Assembly (NCBI GenBank): GCA_003991915.1
Contig: RQTK01000935.1
Location: 1-64,000 of the forward strand
DNA length: 64,000 bases
From: Elysia chlorotica
Taxonomy: Eukaryota > Mollusca > Gastropoda > Plakobranchidae
Direction of reading: 5' to 3'
The notes under the pieces are model-generated. The model had not been told where the DNA came from and did not search any database. It worked only from the letters and a program-made list of their open reading frames with translations. A program made the translations under genes and the position numbers. Below are positions 1 through 50,899 of the stretch, one piece after another. How positions within the stretch are numbered: the first letter of the stretch is position 1; each line of letters begins with the position of its first letter.

Positions 1-640
1 GACAGTTATTAAGGGTAGAAAGAACAGATTAGCACCGCTTTCTGTCCCTTGACAACATCAACAACGCACAATGCTTACTACCAAGAACAGTTGTAACCTA
101 TCTTTTCATTGGTCCCACAAGTTTCTAGAGGCCCAATGATATACAATGTATGTTCCATAAAACTCTGGAATGTATCGAAAACTAAAATCGGAAAACTAAA
201 TTATTATTGTAGAATTATCGAGGATCTAAACTGCGTGAGTCAACAGGGAACTTATCTTTTTCCTAAATCCTATTGTTACATAGAATTTTAGATTCTAGAT
301 CTATATTATTCTACACCACAGTCAGTGCCACAGAAGAATAAATACAGTGGTTGAAGTAAGATTGTCTAGATTCCCTAGTAAATAAGTGTAGAGTTAATCT
401 AAATCTAGCCTAGATACTACATTTCGAGATATTTAGAAATAGAAGATGTAGACTAGATCTAGATCTAGATTTTATATGAAAACTGATCTTCAATGTTTAG
501 ATGTAGATTCTAGATCTAAATATCTAGATATCTAATAAGGGGCCTATTCTTAGTAAATATCTAGCGAGATTTATATCTAAATCTAGGCCTAGGTGTTGAA
601 GACTAGTCGAGTACCTGGCCTTATACATAGCTTCTTAAGC
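1..640. other. Non-coding left flank rich in TCTAGA/AGATCT
   Basis: No coding exon is recognisable here. From about 280 to 600 the sequence is dense in overlapping TCTAGA and AGATCT hexamers, for example around 450-475 and 505-535. This looks like local low-complexity expansion rather than a coding or RNA feature. Confidence 0.5.
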
Positions 641-904
641 ATGGGCAATGGCTAGTCCCCTAAGTTAGTGTACACACCAGTATGTTTTCCGCGTGTATTT
701 TCGATGTGTATATTTTATTTTCTGTTCACACCACTCTGCGCAGCCAATTTGCATGTGTATATCAGAGTCAAAGATACACAAGCGTCCAGAGCATTCAGAC
801 CATGTGTATTTTTCACTCTGTTTTCGGCATGCACCAAACCAGAGTGTTCACACCAGTCTGTTTCGCATGTGTATGTTTGACTCTGATATACACATGCAAT
901 CAAG

Positions 905-937
905 GGGTCACTGCGCATGCGTGAACCCTAGTGACCC
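905..937. promoter_or_regulatory. Inverted repeat enclosing an NRF1-like palindrome
   Basis: GGGTCACT (905-912) and AGTGACCC (930-937) form perfect inverted arms. Between them, overlapping the left arm by a base, is TGCGCATGCG (912-921), close to the NRF1 consensus of housekeeping promoters. A promoter role for TXNDC9 or a divergent gene is inferred. No start site can be read directly. Confidence 0.35.
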
Positions 938-1009
938 GCGGTCTTCAAAACAAACACATAAATGGCGACTGCAGAAGCCTTTATATAATGTCTGGAGGAA
1001 CGACCAATT

Positions 1010-1186
1010 TTATATGATATAAAAAATCCAGGCTATTAAAAAAATTCTGTTTGCTCTTTTTCCGTTTTGCTGGGAGAGATTGTAAGAGCAAAAAACAATT
1101 GCATCTTCCTCTTCACTGGTACTCCATTGTTCTTCTTCGCTAGCAGACGTAGATCTAGGTTTCTGGTCTTCATTGTATGCCGCCAT
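1010..1186 (-). CDS. Possible first exon of a divergent gene (unrecognised)
   Basis: On the minus strand an ATG at 1186 in good context (cgaaATGGCGGC) opens 58 codons ending at 1010. The first half is hydrophilic and acidic, beginning MAAYNEDQKPRSTSASEEE. The last part turns hydrophobic, as expected if the ORF reads past a splice donor into an intron. The family is not recognised. It points away from TXNDC9 and any further exons would lie at lower coordinates or outside the window. It may be spurious. Confidence 0.2.
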   Translation of the reverse strand: MAAYNEDQKPRSTSASEEEQWSTSEEEDAIVFCSYNLSQQNGKRANRIFLIAWIFYII

Positions 1187-1400
1187 TTCGATCGATGCCG
1201 TCAAACAAACAAGATCGCGTGACAGTCGATGCGCATCGCATCTAAATACACACTCGGAAAATACACAACGTCTGAACACTCTTAAAAAAACTGAGTTTAA
1301 ACTACACATGCGTTTGCTTGTGTATATTTGACTCTGCGAAAAGTACACGCCGTCTGAACAGAAATAATTCCAAGGACATACGCATGGGAAAAATCCTTCG

Positions 1401-2508
1401 TCTGTACAGTCCCTAAGCTTGACTCAGCGAGAGTTCCTGCAGCGGGATTTACCCCAGCATACTATTTACATTATAATTCAGTTCTGATCTATGTACATGA
1501 ATTTAACAGGTATCTGAATTTACATAAAAGGAAGACCCTTTCATTGTGCCTAAATGAAAATTTAATCTGTCTGTAGAACCTGAGTTACAATGAGGTGGGG
1601 TCAGTAACACTGTGCCGAGACCAGATACCGCTGAATGGTCCCGGATTTTCTGTACCATGAGGGGGTTGAGTAGTAATTTATGCCATAATGCCTATATAAA
1701 TGAATCCAGTACAAGGTGCTGAAGTGTAACTGACTGATACATAATGTAGCTTATAATCAATTGGACTGTTAGTGTTACTGACTGTCTTGTCAGTGTTCAG
1801 TGTTCCCACTGTACCTATAAACATTCCCTGTGGAATTGTCAGATTATTTTTTTCAAACGGTAATCAGTTGTGTATACATGTATTTTCAAACTAGTTTTGT
1901 ACTTTGAATCCTCCTAATTCAAAGTTTTGATCCAATTCCAGCAATTTGAATTGTGAAGTTTCCACTGTAATTGTAGTTTAAGTTTGTCTTGATTTTTCAA
2001 TAAAAGTAGGCCAGGAAGCATTGAGATTTTAGATTATAAACAAAAACAAAAGAGAAAATGAAGTTTGTGGTGGCACAAAGAGTTTTGAGGAGATGGCGTT
2101 TAAGCAACTTGCATTGACACTTTTTTGAAAAAGTATTACACCTTTCTAATGCCTTGAGAACAAAATTAAGCACACTCAAGGTTTCAAGCTAATTGTAGTA
2201 CTAGTAGTAGCAGTTCCTGTGAAAAAAAAATTAGCTTTTTTGTGACTTAGATACATATTTTTTTTTTATAGATTTCTAATCTTTTTGGACAACTGAATTT
2301 TTTTCCACTATTCTATTTCTATTTAAACAGATTTCTTTTTTTTTTTTTTTTATCCTTTTATATTATGATTACCTGTACTTTTTTTTTTTTTATACATGGT
2401 TAATGTTTAATTTTCAAACTTTTTTTATTTTATTAATTCTTCTTTCTATGAAGGAAAATTAACTTTTAAACTTGTTTTCATTCCATGATTTATTTTTTAA
2501 CATTGCAG
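1401..2508. other. Upstream region or 5' intron of TXNDC9, no feature seen
   Basis: AT-rich sequence with poly-T runs near 2336-2353 and 2380-2392. It ends in a pyrimidine tract and CAG at 2506-2508 that looks like a splice acceptor, so 2509-2548 is probably 5' UTR of the first coding exon. The upstream leader exon of TXNDC9 could not be placed. Confidence 0.45.
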
Positions 2509-2548
2509 GACCCCAATCATCAAAATTGTGATCCAGCAAAAATAAAAA

Positions 2549-4000
2549 ATGGCAGCACAGCAAGCTTTAGAAAATCACCTGTTGCAGGCGACTCAGATGA
2601 TAGAGAGTCAGGTAAGAATAATATGTTAAAATTAGAGCAGTCAGCCAGGGACAAGAAAATTGCTGAATTTTAAGCAAGGCACATGTATGTGTGTTGGGAG
2701 AGCATCAAATTCACAGTGTAACGCACTACCAGAAAAATAGTATGATCAAGGCTAGAGTTTCTTGTGAAAGCTTATATATAATTTGAATTAGTATTTTGCA
2801 TCAGAATTTTTTATTTTGTCCGATATACAGCCTACAGGGCAATACATTTTGCATAATTTGTTCTATTGACAACAAAAAAATATAAGATCAGACAAATCAG
2901 ACCTTATGACAAGGAAAATATCCCTTCTAGTTATAAATCTTTCTTTCCCTATCTGGATATGTTTTGTAGCTCAGCAAGTGGTGGTCTCTTTGGTGTATTT
3001 GATATTTGTGAAGAGAGGATGGCAGTGAATAAAGACTGTGTTGCAACCAGTGTGCTCTTGGTTTGCAAAGAACAAGACAATATCATATTCATGTGTTTTT
3101 GGCCTTAAACTTGAAAACTGGTGCACCCCAGCCAGAGAATGATGTAGAGTCATGAAGGACAAGGTTAGCACAAATAAGGCCTCAAGTACAACTGTCTGCA
3201 AATCCCACAGGGAAGAAAGGTAGTGAGATTTCGTGCACACAGCAGAATTAAAATCTACTGATCACTTTTTACTTGTCTAGCACACCATGATGTTTCTTTC
3301 TTAGAAGCTCTTTGTCTCTTGTGACTCTGAATGAAGTGTTCCATCAAAAAGTATACAATTTAAGATTGTTGTTATATTCACTCTATCCATTTCTCTCCAG
3401 GTGGATGCAGAAATCGAACGGATGGAAAAGATGGACGATGACGACTTTGAAGCTATACGCCAGAAAAGAATGGTGGCCATGAAGAAAGCTGCTGAACAGA
3501 AGCAAGAGTGGATGGCGGCAGGCCATGGAGAGTACAGTGAAGTTGCTGATGAGAAGGAGTTCTTTGAAGCCTGCAAGAAAAGTAAACGGGTTGTGTGCCA
3601 CTTTTACAGAGACTCCACCTTTCGCTGTAAGATTGTGGACAAGCACCTAACAGATATTGCTCGCAAGCACTTAGAAACCAAATTCATTAAGATCAATGCA
3701 GAGAGAACCAAATTTCTTGTAGATCGCCTCAGGATCAAAACCCTTCCCACAATCTGTCTTGCCAAAGATGGGAAGACCACAGACTACATTGTAGGGTTTG
3801 ACGATCTTGGAGGCACAGATGATTACCCCACTGTGATGCTGGAGTGGAGGCTTGGACGCAGTGACATGATTAATTACAGTGGAGATCTTCTTGAACCACC
3901 GATCAATGCAAACAAATCTAAAGGCTCAAGCAAGACTGTAGGCAAACTCAGAAGGAATTTGAGAGATGATGGGGATTCTGACACTGATGATGATTACTGA
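2549..4000 (+). CDS. TXNDC9: Thioredoxin domain-containing protein 9, complete
   Basis: Coding exons are 2549-2611 and 3401-4000. They are joined in phase 0 across a 789-bp GT-AG intron (GTAAGAATA to TCTCTCCAG) and give 220 aa; vertebrate TXNDC9 is about 226 aa. The start MAAQQALENHLLQATQMIE precedes a charged helical region and then a thioredoxin-like fold (about residues 60-185). HFYRDSTFRCK is at residues 88-98, where only one cysteine (C97) stands in place of a CxxC pair. A cis-proline loop, IKTLPT, is near residue 137. The tail is acidic (DGDSDTDDDY). The family is phosducin-like: it binds the TCP1/CCT chaperonin and modulates folding of actin and tubulin in the cytosol, and is not a disulfide oxidoreductase. 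Identity is very secure. The 5' UTR exon was not located. Confidence 0.97.
2612..3400 (+). other. TXNDC9 coding intron
   Basis: Phase-0 intron with donor GTAAGAATA and acceptor TTCTCTCCAG. It is AT-rich and holds no recognisable repeat or RNA gene. Short ORFs on both strands show no coding character. Confidence 0.85.
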
Positions 4001-4545
4001 TAGTGCTTTTATGGATTTGGGTGTGGGTATCATTTACAGGGAAATAGTGTGCAAGTTCAATTTTGATTTTCACTTTTGTCTGTGATGTGAAAGTAGTTAA
4101 TTTGAGAAGGGTATGGCTTACTCTTGATGAGACTGATTTTTAATATTGGTAATATGTCATAAGAATAGAATCTAAAATTTGTTGCTCTTAACAAACAATA
4201 CTGCCATAGATTTGAAAAAAAGAAAAAAAGCAAAGTTAGTCCCTTGCTCTTTGACAGAGTGTTGGGGAAACACGAGTGTTAGGGTCCTGACTGTATTTGG
4301 CATTCAGCTTATGTGACTGTGATGGTACAATAACCATTACTTGCCTTGCTGCTCTTTCTTTTTGCCATGACTCAAGAGCCTGCATTCGGTGTTGGGCTGA
4401 CCAAAGGGTTTAGAGAAATTTAGGAACCCTTCTTCAAATTTAAGTGTCTTTTTTAATTTCCTCCTATTCCTAGTGACATACATCTTTTTTTAAATTTATC
4501 AATATCACAAAATTTATACAAATAAAATGTGTTTTTATTTCATAA
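4001..4545 (+). terminator. TXNDC9: TXNDC9 3' UTR and probable polyadenylation signal
   Basis: The first canonical AATAAA after the stop codon is at 4521-4526, in caaataaaatgtg, followed by T-rich and GT-containing sequence. This gives a 3' UTR of about 540 bp. The cleavage site is inferred. Confidence 0.5.
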
Positions 4546-4803
4546 ATCTTTGTTGCATGTTGCATTTCTTTTGTAAAATTCAAACTTTTTAAACAATACT
4601 ATAAGGAAAAATTTAAAATTGAATTCTCCGGAAAGTAGGAACCCTATTTAATTACATGTAGTTATCCTGCAAAGATTCACATGCAAATTCAGATTTTTAC
4701 AATTTTTTTTTCTTCGTTTGGTTGCCTGCAACATACATGTATCTTATTACAATGTATCTAAACAACAATATTTAAATAGCTTTTTTACATTGGGTGAATT
4801 GTT

Positions 4804-5050
4804 AAATGTTGAGTTGGTTTATTGTCCAACGTCGGCACTATATAGGCTATATTGTGGACGGACCCCAAGACTGATGTCTGACAATTTTATGTGCTGCCAC
4901 ACACAAGACGGGGCGGGGATACCACGACTCCTGTTTCAGTCGATCACAACTGACAGTGACCCAACCTGTAGGGGTGAAATTACTAGGGCTTGAACCGCGG
5001 ACTTCCTGCGTTGGAAGCTGATGTTTTACCTCAGGGCTACCGTGCCCCCA
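4804..5050 (-). mobile_element. tRNA-derived SINE, full length, 12-bp target-site duplication
   Basis: A 247-bp element in minus orientation. Its head (high-coordinate end) has a B-box-like GGTTCAAGCCC, and its end reads into a short tail (ccaactcaac). It is flanked by perfect direct repeats gggtgaattgtt at 4792-4803 and 5051-5062. Related copies occur at 7261-7422, 14924-15127, 15153-15220, 16505-16759, 24093-24284, 30123-30324, 52340-52379, 55322-55485 and 57283-57383. The most conserved part is the central body, around CACAATATAGCC and AATTGTCAGAC. Confidence 0.85.
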
Positions 5051-5301
5051 GGGTGAATTGTTTGACAACGGACTTTTTAAGTTATATACTTTGGCCCATT
5101 CAGATTCATGTAATTAAACCTGAAATAAGAAAGATGCCAGCTTTTTTACAAATTAAAAAAAAATTTCTTCACGATCTTCCTTTGAGTAAATGTTGGCATT
5201 TTATTAGCTCTAAAAGTTAAATGATTTTAGAATACTTGGATGGTTACTGATATACATGGAACGGCGACACACCAGCGATACTTTAGTTAGCATAGACCTG
5301 T

Positions 5302-5431
5302 GCTGACTGACTGAAGTCAAGGGGGGTCAACCTTCGATCAGCGCTGGTAGCTTGTGTGAGTGTGTTATATTACTGATATATGGGGGGTTAATTTCATCTC
5401 TCGATATTTATATATGAAAAAAGCATATTAA
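5302..5431 (+). repeat. Direct repeat copy A of a 130-bp pair
   Basis: It starts GCTGACTGACTGAAGTCAAG and ends AAAAAAGCATATTA. It is nearly identical to 7100-7229 in the same orientation, 1.8 kb away. It may be the flanking repeat of a mobile element or a dispersed copy of a short element. Confidence 0.75.
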
Positions 5432-5832
5432 TTTTAAGAGTAAAGTTCAAACACAAAAAGCGGTTAATTTTTTACAAAAATAATGTAAAAAATCATTCAT
5501 GTAGTTTTTTTTTTTTTTATTATCCTGTGGGAAGTCGAACGATGTTTTTACATTACTGAGTCAATGACTCATCAGATAAAATATTTAATGTAAAAAAATA
5601 TCTCCACGATTGAAAAAAAAATGTGTACATAATGTTCCCACCATCTTAGACCTTTATCTTACCAAATTATAAAGAGTTAACAAAAAAATAGTGAGCCTGG
5701 CAGCTCAATTAGTACACATGCATCTTTTCCTCTCCTTAGTATTATTTAGGTATTTCCTGATCACAGGTTTAACAAACATTAATCTTGTAAATAATCAGGA
5801 GACATATATACAATGTTACTTTTTGAATACAA

Positions 5833-6185
5833 CTTCAACGCCACAAAGCAAGAATTTTAACACACATTATGGTTTTTAAACAATAGCATAGTTGATTTAA
5901 GGATAGCATCGCGATCTGGAGTAGGAGTTAATAATTATGTGGTATACTTTTTTTTATAGTTTACACGTGGGCTCTGCTTTTTTCTATTAACGGGATGACT
6001 GTTTCTAGTTCCTTCAATACAATACAGGAAGGCATTTTACCCACATTATGTTTTAAGCAATATTCCAGTTCATTTACGGAAAGCAGGTGCGATCTGGAGT
6101 AAATAAGTATGGTAGTGTTAAGTTTTTAGGTCGTTTGTAAATCCGTGGGCTCTGCGTTTTTCTATTGTTGAAATAATTTGAAGAC
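5833..6185 (+). repeat. Degenerate tandem pair, unit about 177 bp
   Basis: Two adjacent diverged units (about 5833-6008 and 6009-6185) share, in order, a CACATTATG block, GCGATCTGGAGTA, CGTGGGCTCTGC and TTTTTCTATT. The pair lies between the two 130-bp direct repeats. No coding potential was seen. Confidence 0.55.
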
Positions 6186-7099
6186 TGTTCTCTGTACCTA
6201 GCTATCGTTACATACCCAGCCCTACCTTACATTGCTGTATGTGTGGAATACAATGTTTCTCTTATATGTGCTGCTTGGGAATGATTTTAAGTGGAAACAT
6301 TCTTCTGTATACTATCATGTAGTTGTCTATTGCTGCGTGTAATTTAGCTTGGTTGTATTGGTTTTGCGTGAGAAACAGCATTGCACACTTCACTGATTGC
6401 TCTGTTCATATTCTTAAACATAAATATCTATAACAAATGGTTTGTTTTGAGGGCTTGTGTTTGTTTCACAATTATCTCTGTGAGATCTGTGTACACATTA
6501 TGATAAAGGTATTTGTGACAGTGGTTCCATACAAACGATCTAATATGGTATGCTTGTGGTACCATTCTATGTTTGTTTATAACTGTCTAGTGCTGTAACA
6601 ATTGGGTCTGTTCTTGGTGTGACAGATTGATTAAACACACTATTTACACTAAACCGTAAACGTTAACGTATTGAATTTTATATAATATTAAAGAATATCA
6701 ACAGATTAAAATGGAGGATAATTAAAAAAAATCGCTGGATATGTTTTTAATCATTAAAAAACAAGAGTGAATTAATTAGAGTAACTTAACTTTTCCATGA
6801 AACTCACACAAATTGATAAAAACACAAATTCTTCGGCGTCTTATAGATCACAAGCTGGTGATTATAATGAGTGTAGAAATGTTTGTTATACTCCGAGTAG
6901 TTTCGACGTAGTGAGGTAGAAAAGAAACAGATTTTTTGTTTTGTTATCAATTTCTGCCGTTGCATAGACTGACATACACAGTAACTAGTGCAAAGGTATC
7001 ACGCACGGAGCGCCTTTAAAAGTTAGTGATTGATTGGCGCATGTGTGAGCGACTGCAACATCCCTTCTGTTTCCTAAGGTCACCGATTTGCTCGGCCGC
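6186..7099. other. Intergenic sequence between direct repeats, nothing identified
   Basis: AT-rich sequence without a recognisable ORF, RNA gene or repeat family. If the 130-bp repeats bound an element, this is its interior, but no protease, integrase or reverse transcriptase remnant is visible. Confidence 0.4.
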
Positions 7100-7229
7100 G
7101 CTGACTGACTGAAGTCAAGGGGGGTCAACCTTCGATCAGCGCTGGTAGGTTGTGTGAGTGTGTTATATTACTGATATATTGGGTTTTATTTTCACCTCTC
7201 GATATTTATATATGAAAAAAGCATATTAA
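7100..7229 (+). repeat. Direct repeat copy B of a 130-bp pair
   Basis: It matches 5302-5431 over its whole length with a few substitutions, for example gtaggttg versus gtagcttg. Its 3' boundary is abrupt, just before the SINE fragment at 7261. Confidence 0.75.
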
Positions 7230-7260
7230 GTGTTTGGGTCGGTGCACAGATTACACAATA

Positions 7261-7422
7261 CAGTGTCAGTTTAATGTGACCAGCTGAGACAGAAGTCATG
7301 GGATGCCCGCCCTGTCTCGTGTGTGGAAGCGCAAAAAATTGTCAGACGTCAGTCTTGGGATCCGTCCACAATATAGCCTAGGTAGTGCTGATGTTGGATG
7401 TTGAACTAACTCAACTCAACTC
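7261..7422 (+). mobile_element. SINE body fragment lacking the tRNA-like head
   Basis: The plus-strand copy covers the central body (TGTCAGTTTAATGTGA, GTCTCGTGTGTGG, CACAATATAGCC) and ends in a tail of repeated AACTC. The 5' tRNA-related part is absent. Confidence 0.75.
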
Positions 7423-7439
7423 ATCGATGAGGGTAAAGC

Positions 7440-8510
7440 AGAAATATTATCCAGTGAAGAAAATCTAGACCCAGAATTTAGATTTAACTAGGAAGAAAAC
7501 GGGTACCTCCAAATCAAAGACATCCCCTCAGGAAATTACGACAAATATAACCTACCCATCACTATTAATTAACTCCAAACCACATTAGATTAAAAAAAAC
7601 AAAAAACGACACCAGTTGACTTACGAGATTATGAACCACTGCCCACGCAAAACCCAACAGAAAATTTTGAATTTATTTAATGTGATCTGGAACAGTGGGC
7701 TAATCCCAAAACAATTCAACCATGCCATCATCACCACCCTTGCACACAAATCAAGGAAAGGTGAAAGAGACACAGCATTATATAGACCAATATGTCTCAC
7801 AGCCCACCTAAGGAAAACGCTCAAGACAATAATAAATATCAGACTAAACTTTCATCTTGAGAAGCTTAATCTCCTAAACGAAAACCAAGCATGACATTTC
7901 GAGAAAAAGTAGGGAATAAACTCTCATCCACCAAAGTACAAACAAACGGTATCCCACGAGCAGCAGACATAAGCCCCACACTTTTCAATATAGCGATTAA
8001 TTACATAAACCAAACCATCACATTCCGCAACATCAAGCTCAGACCATTTGCAGACGGTTGTGCACTCTGGAAAATATGTGGATCGCTTAAAAGCAGCGAA
8101 TCCAGAGCAAAAGTAAAATTCAACAAACCAAACAATTTGAACTAGGAGAACAGGCTACCAAACTCATACAATTAAGGAAACGTGAACAACTCCAAATAAC
8201 AATAGATTCCACCGATATCACAACCGAAAATCCGCCAAATTCCTAGGAATTACATTCAACAATAGTAGCAATTACTCAGAACACACAGAACTACTAAACC
8301 CAAAAGCCCGTACATACCTTGGACAATTGCACTATTAAAATCACTCAGCCGAAAAAACCTACGTTGCGTATGGGCAAGAATACACGTCCAAACATATCCA
8401 AGAACGCTTAAAAAAATATCCAAGCAGCTACCCGTAGGGCCATAACCAACACAAACAGGCTCACTAATCTAGAGGCCCCACAAGAAACAAATAGAATCAC
8501 TTTTGTGCAT
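7440..8510 (+). pseudogene. Degenerate non-LTR reverse transcriptase remnant
   Basis: Translated fragments across frames recover the family pattern: a TPVDLRDYE-like segment, WNSGLIPKQFNHAIIT (about 7691-7738), YRPICLTAHLRKT, LLNENQA, then ISPTLFNIAINYINQ (about 7970-8014) and FADG where an active-site DD would be (about 8047). A KFLGITF match follows near 8235. Several stops and frameshifts make it dead. It lies downstream of the DDX11 3' end. The LINE clade cannot be fixed by eye. Confidence 0.75.
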
Positions 8511-9517
8511 TGACCCTTTAGTCCGGCTCTTGTTGGGGTGTGGGCTGACCATGTTTCTATGATATGTTGTATCGTACATGGTGTGGTGCCACGGTATTCA
8601 CATTTTCTGATAATCTTAAGGGTTGGGGCTCCAAGTCTGGCTCTATTGATTTTATTGTTTGTGGTATTGAAGTTGATTACGTTTTTCCTACCTGTGGAGC
8701 GATGGCGTGGGAGAATCTTCCTTTTGGATTGTTGGTCCACATGTCTTTCCACTTTTTATTGTTGTACTGGTTTATTATGGATTTTAGTTTTTTTTTTACT
8801 TCACTAGGAGTAGGACCCAGTTGTTTTTCTTCGTGTATTGTTTATGTAAGGGGTGCAACTTTGTACTGTATAGCTGGACAATTTGTGGATTGTAAATTTC
8901 ATATATATACATTTTCCAAAATAAATTCTTGATGCCTTTAGCAGAAGTTTAGTTTCAAACAAATGAATTTGGGTTTGAACAGTTAAAATTCACTAGAGAA
9001 GGAAACCACAATAAATGTATTGGTGTATATATTTAATTCAACATTTCATGAAACAAAGACTAACAATACATGAACAATGTCTTGGTGAAAGATTTCACTA
9101 TGTATTCTTGATCAAATTTCGATTCAATTCTTGTGCAGGGAAAAGAACTGAAACAAAAAGAGAAAAAGCATTAGTTAAAAAAATTCAATTCATTTGACTT
9201 TGCTGATAAAGGAACATTTCAAATATTTCTCAACCACACTGATCACAAAGGGGATTTTGCGTTAAGAAAGAAAACAATTGCTGGATATGTAAAATTCTAT
9301 AGAAAACATAATTTAAAAAAAAATTAGGCATGGAAAAATTAATGAAAAATTAAAGAACCTGCAAAAAATTATTTTGTCAAACCGTCAATGGCACAATATT
9401 TTGCCAGCCACAATTTTTAAACATTCATTTGACATATACAGACAACGTATTTTACTCCCAGATAGTTATTTTGCAGAAAAATCAACTATTGGGCTGAAGG
9501 AATTGTGACAGTAAATA
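8511..9517. other. DDX11 3' flank and probable 3' UTR
   Basis: No exon or repeat was recognised. On the minus strand no canonical AATAAA is seen just beyond the DDX11 stop. A weaker ATTAAA (plus-strand tttaat, about 9032-9037) is a candidate polyadenylation signal. ORFs in 8538-8932 show no family resemblance. Confidence 0.35.
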
Positions 9518-50220
<40,703 letters not shown>

Positions 50221-50241
<21 letters not shown>

Positions 50242-50290
50242 TATAAAGATAAGCATTATAAATATCCACTTGTTTTTCTGGCATTATAAA
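50221..50290 (-). repeat. Partial tandem duplication over the DDX11 start codon
   Basis: The 27-bp block 50221-50247 recurs at 50264-50290, period 43 bp. Each copy carries ATGCCAG preceded by TTTATA. The upstream ATG is out of frame with DDX11. Both copies also contain a possible CAG acceptor. Confidence 0.9.
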
Positions 50291-50782
50291 TGAAATAAGA
50301 AAAAAATAAAACAAAAAAAACATAACACAAAGGGTCGATAATGTTTCAACAGATAATGGGTAGAAGTCATAACACTATCTTTTAAAAATATTGCTTGTTG
50401 GTTTAGGATTCTTTTCTGGAGCTTATCAAATGAAAACCTATATGTTGTACATACACTAGATTTTCACAGATTTCTACATTTTAATGGAGCCTTTGTCACA
50501 GTTTTGGGAGATCTGCCGCCAGCCAAGTGACATATAGCATAATTTTATATGATTAAGAAAGTGTCATTTAGTTTCCCATTGCTTCTGTGCTATAGATGTG
50601 AGGGATTAATTTTTTAATATTTCAAATAAATATTTAAAATGAAATGTAAATACTTGGCTTCAAGATTTCACATGCATCTTCTTAAAAAATAAAAATCTAA
50701 CACCCTTACGCTTTGAGCATTTAGATACATCTTTCTCAATCACTTTGTCACCACCATGAGCTCACAGTTTACGTAGTCCCTT

Positions 50783-50869
50783 TCATCGTAGTTTTCTGTC
50801 CATTTCTACAGACATAGTGGCTGCCATCAAATCATCCTCATCATCACCGTCAAACTCAAAGTCATCCAT
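50783..50869 (-). CDS. Small acidic ORF upstream of DDX11 (unrecognised)
   Basis: Minus strand ATG at 50869 encodes 28 residues, MDDFEFDGDDEDDLMAATMS and then VEMDRKLR, followed by TGA. A good acceptor (CACCTTTAG) precedes it at about 50886, so it could be the last exon of a gene from the right, an upstream ORF or leader exon of DDX11, or chance. A GT at 50848 after MDDFEFD would be phase-compatible with the CCAG acceptor before DDX11 exon 1. Confidence 0.35.
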   Translation of the reverse strand: MDDFEFDGDDEDDLMAATMSVEMDRKLR

Positions 50870-50899
50870 TGCAGAGGCTGAATATCTAAAGGTGAATAC

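Larger units (their letters stand above)
661..1400. repeat. Cluster of imperfect 15-40 bp motifs on both strands
   Basis: A motif of the form TGTGTATnTTTnACTCTG recurs near 752, 802, 866 and 1319. A related reverse form, ATACACAnCGTCTGAACA, occurs near 1260 and 1341. Spacing is irregular and both orientations are present, so this is not a simple tandem array. It lies 1.2-1.9 kb upstream of the TXNDC9 start codon and surrounds an NRF1-like site. It could be a degenerate mobile element or a clustered regulatory sequence. The sequence alone does not decide. Confidence 0.5.
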
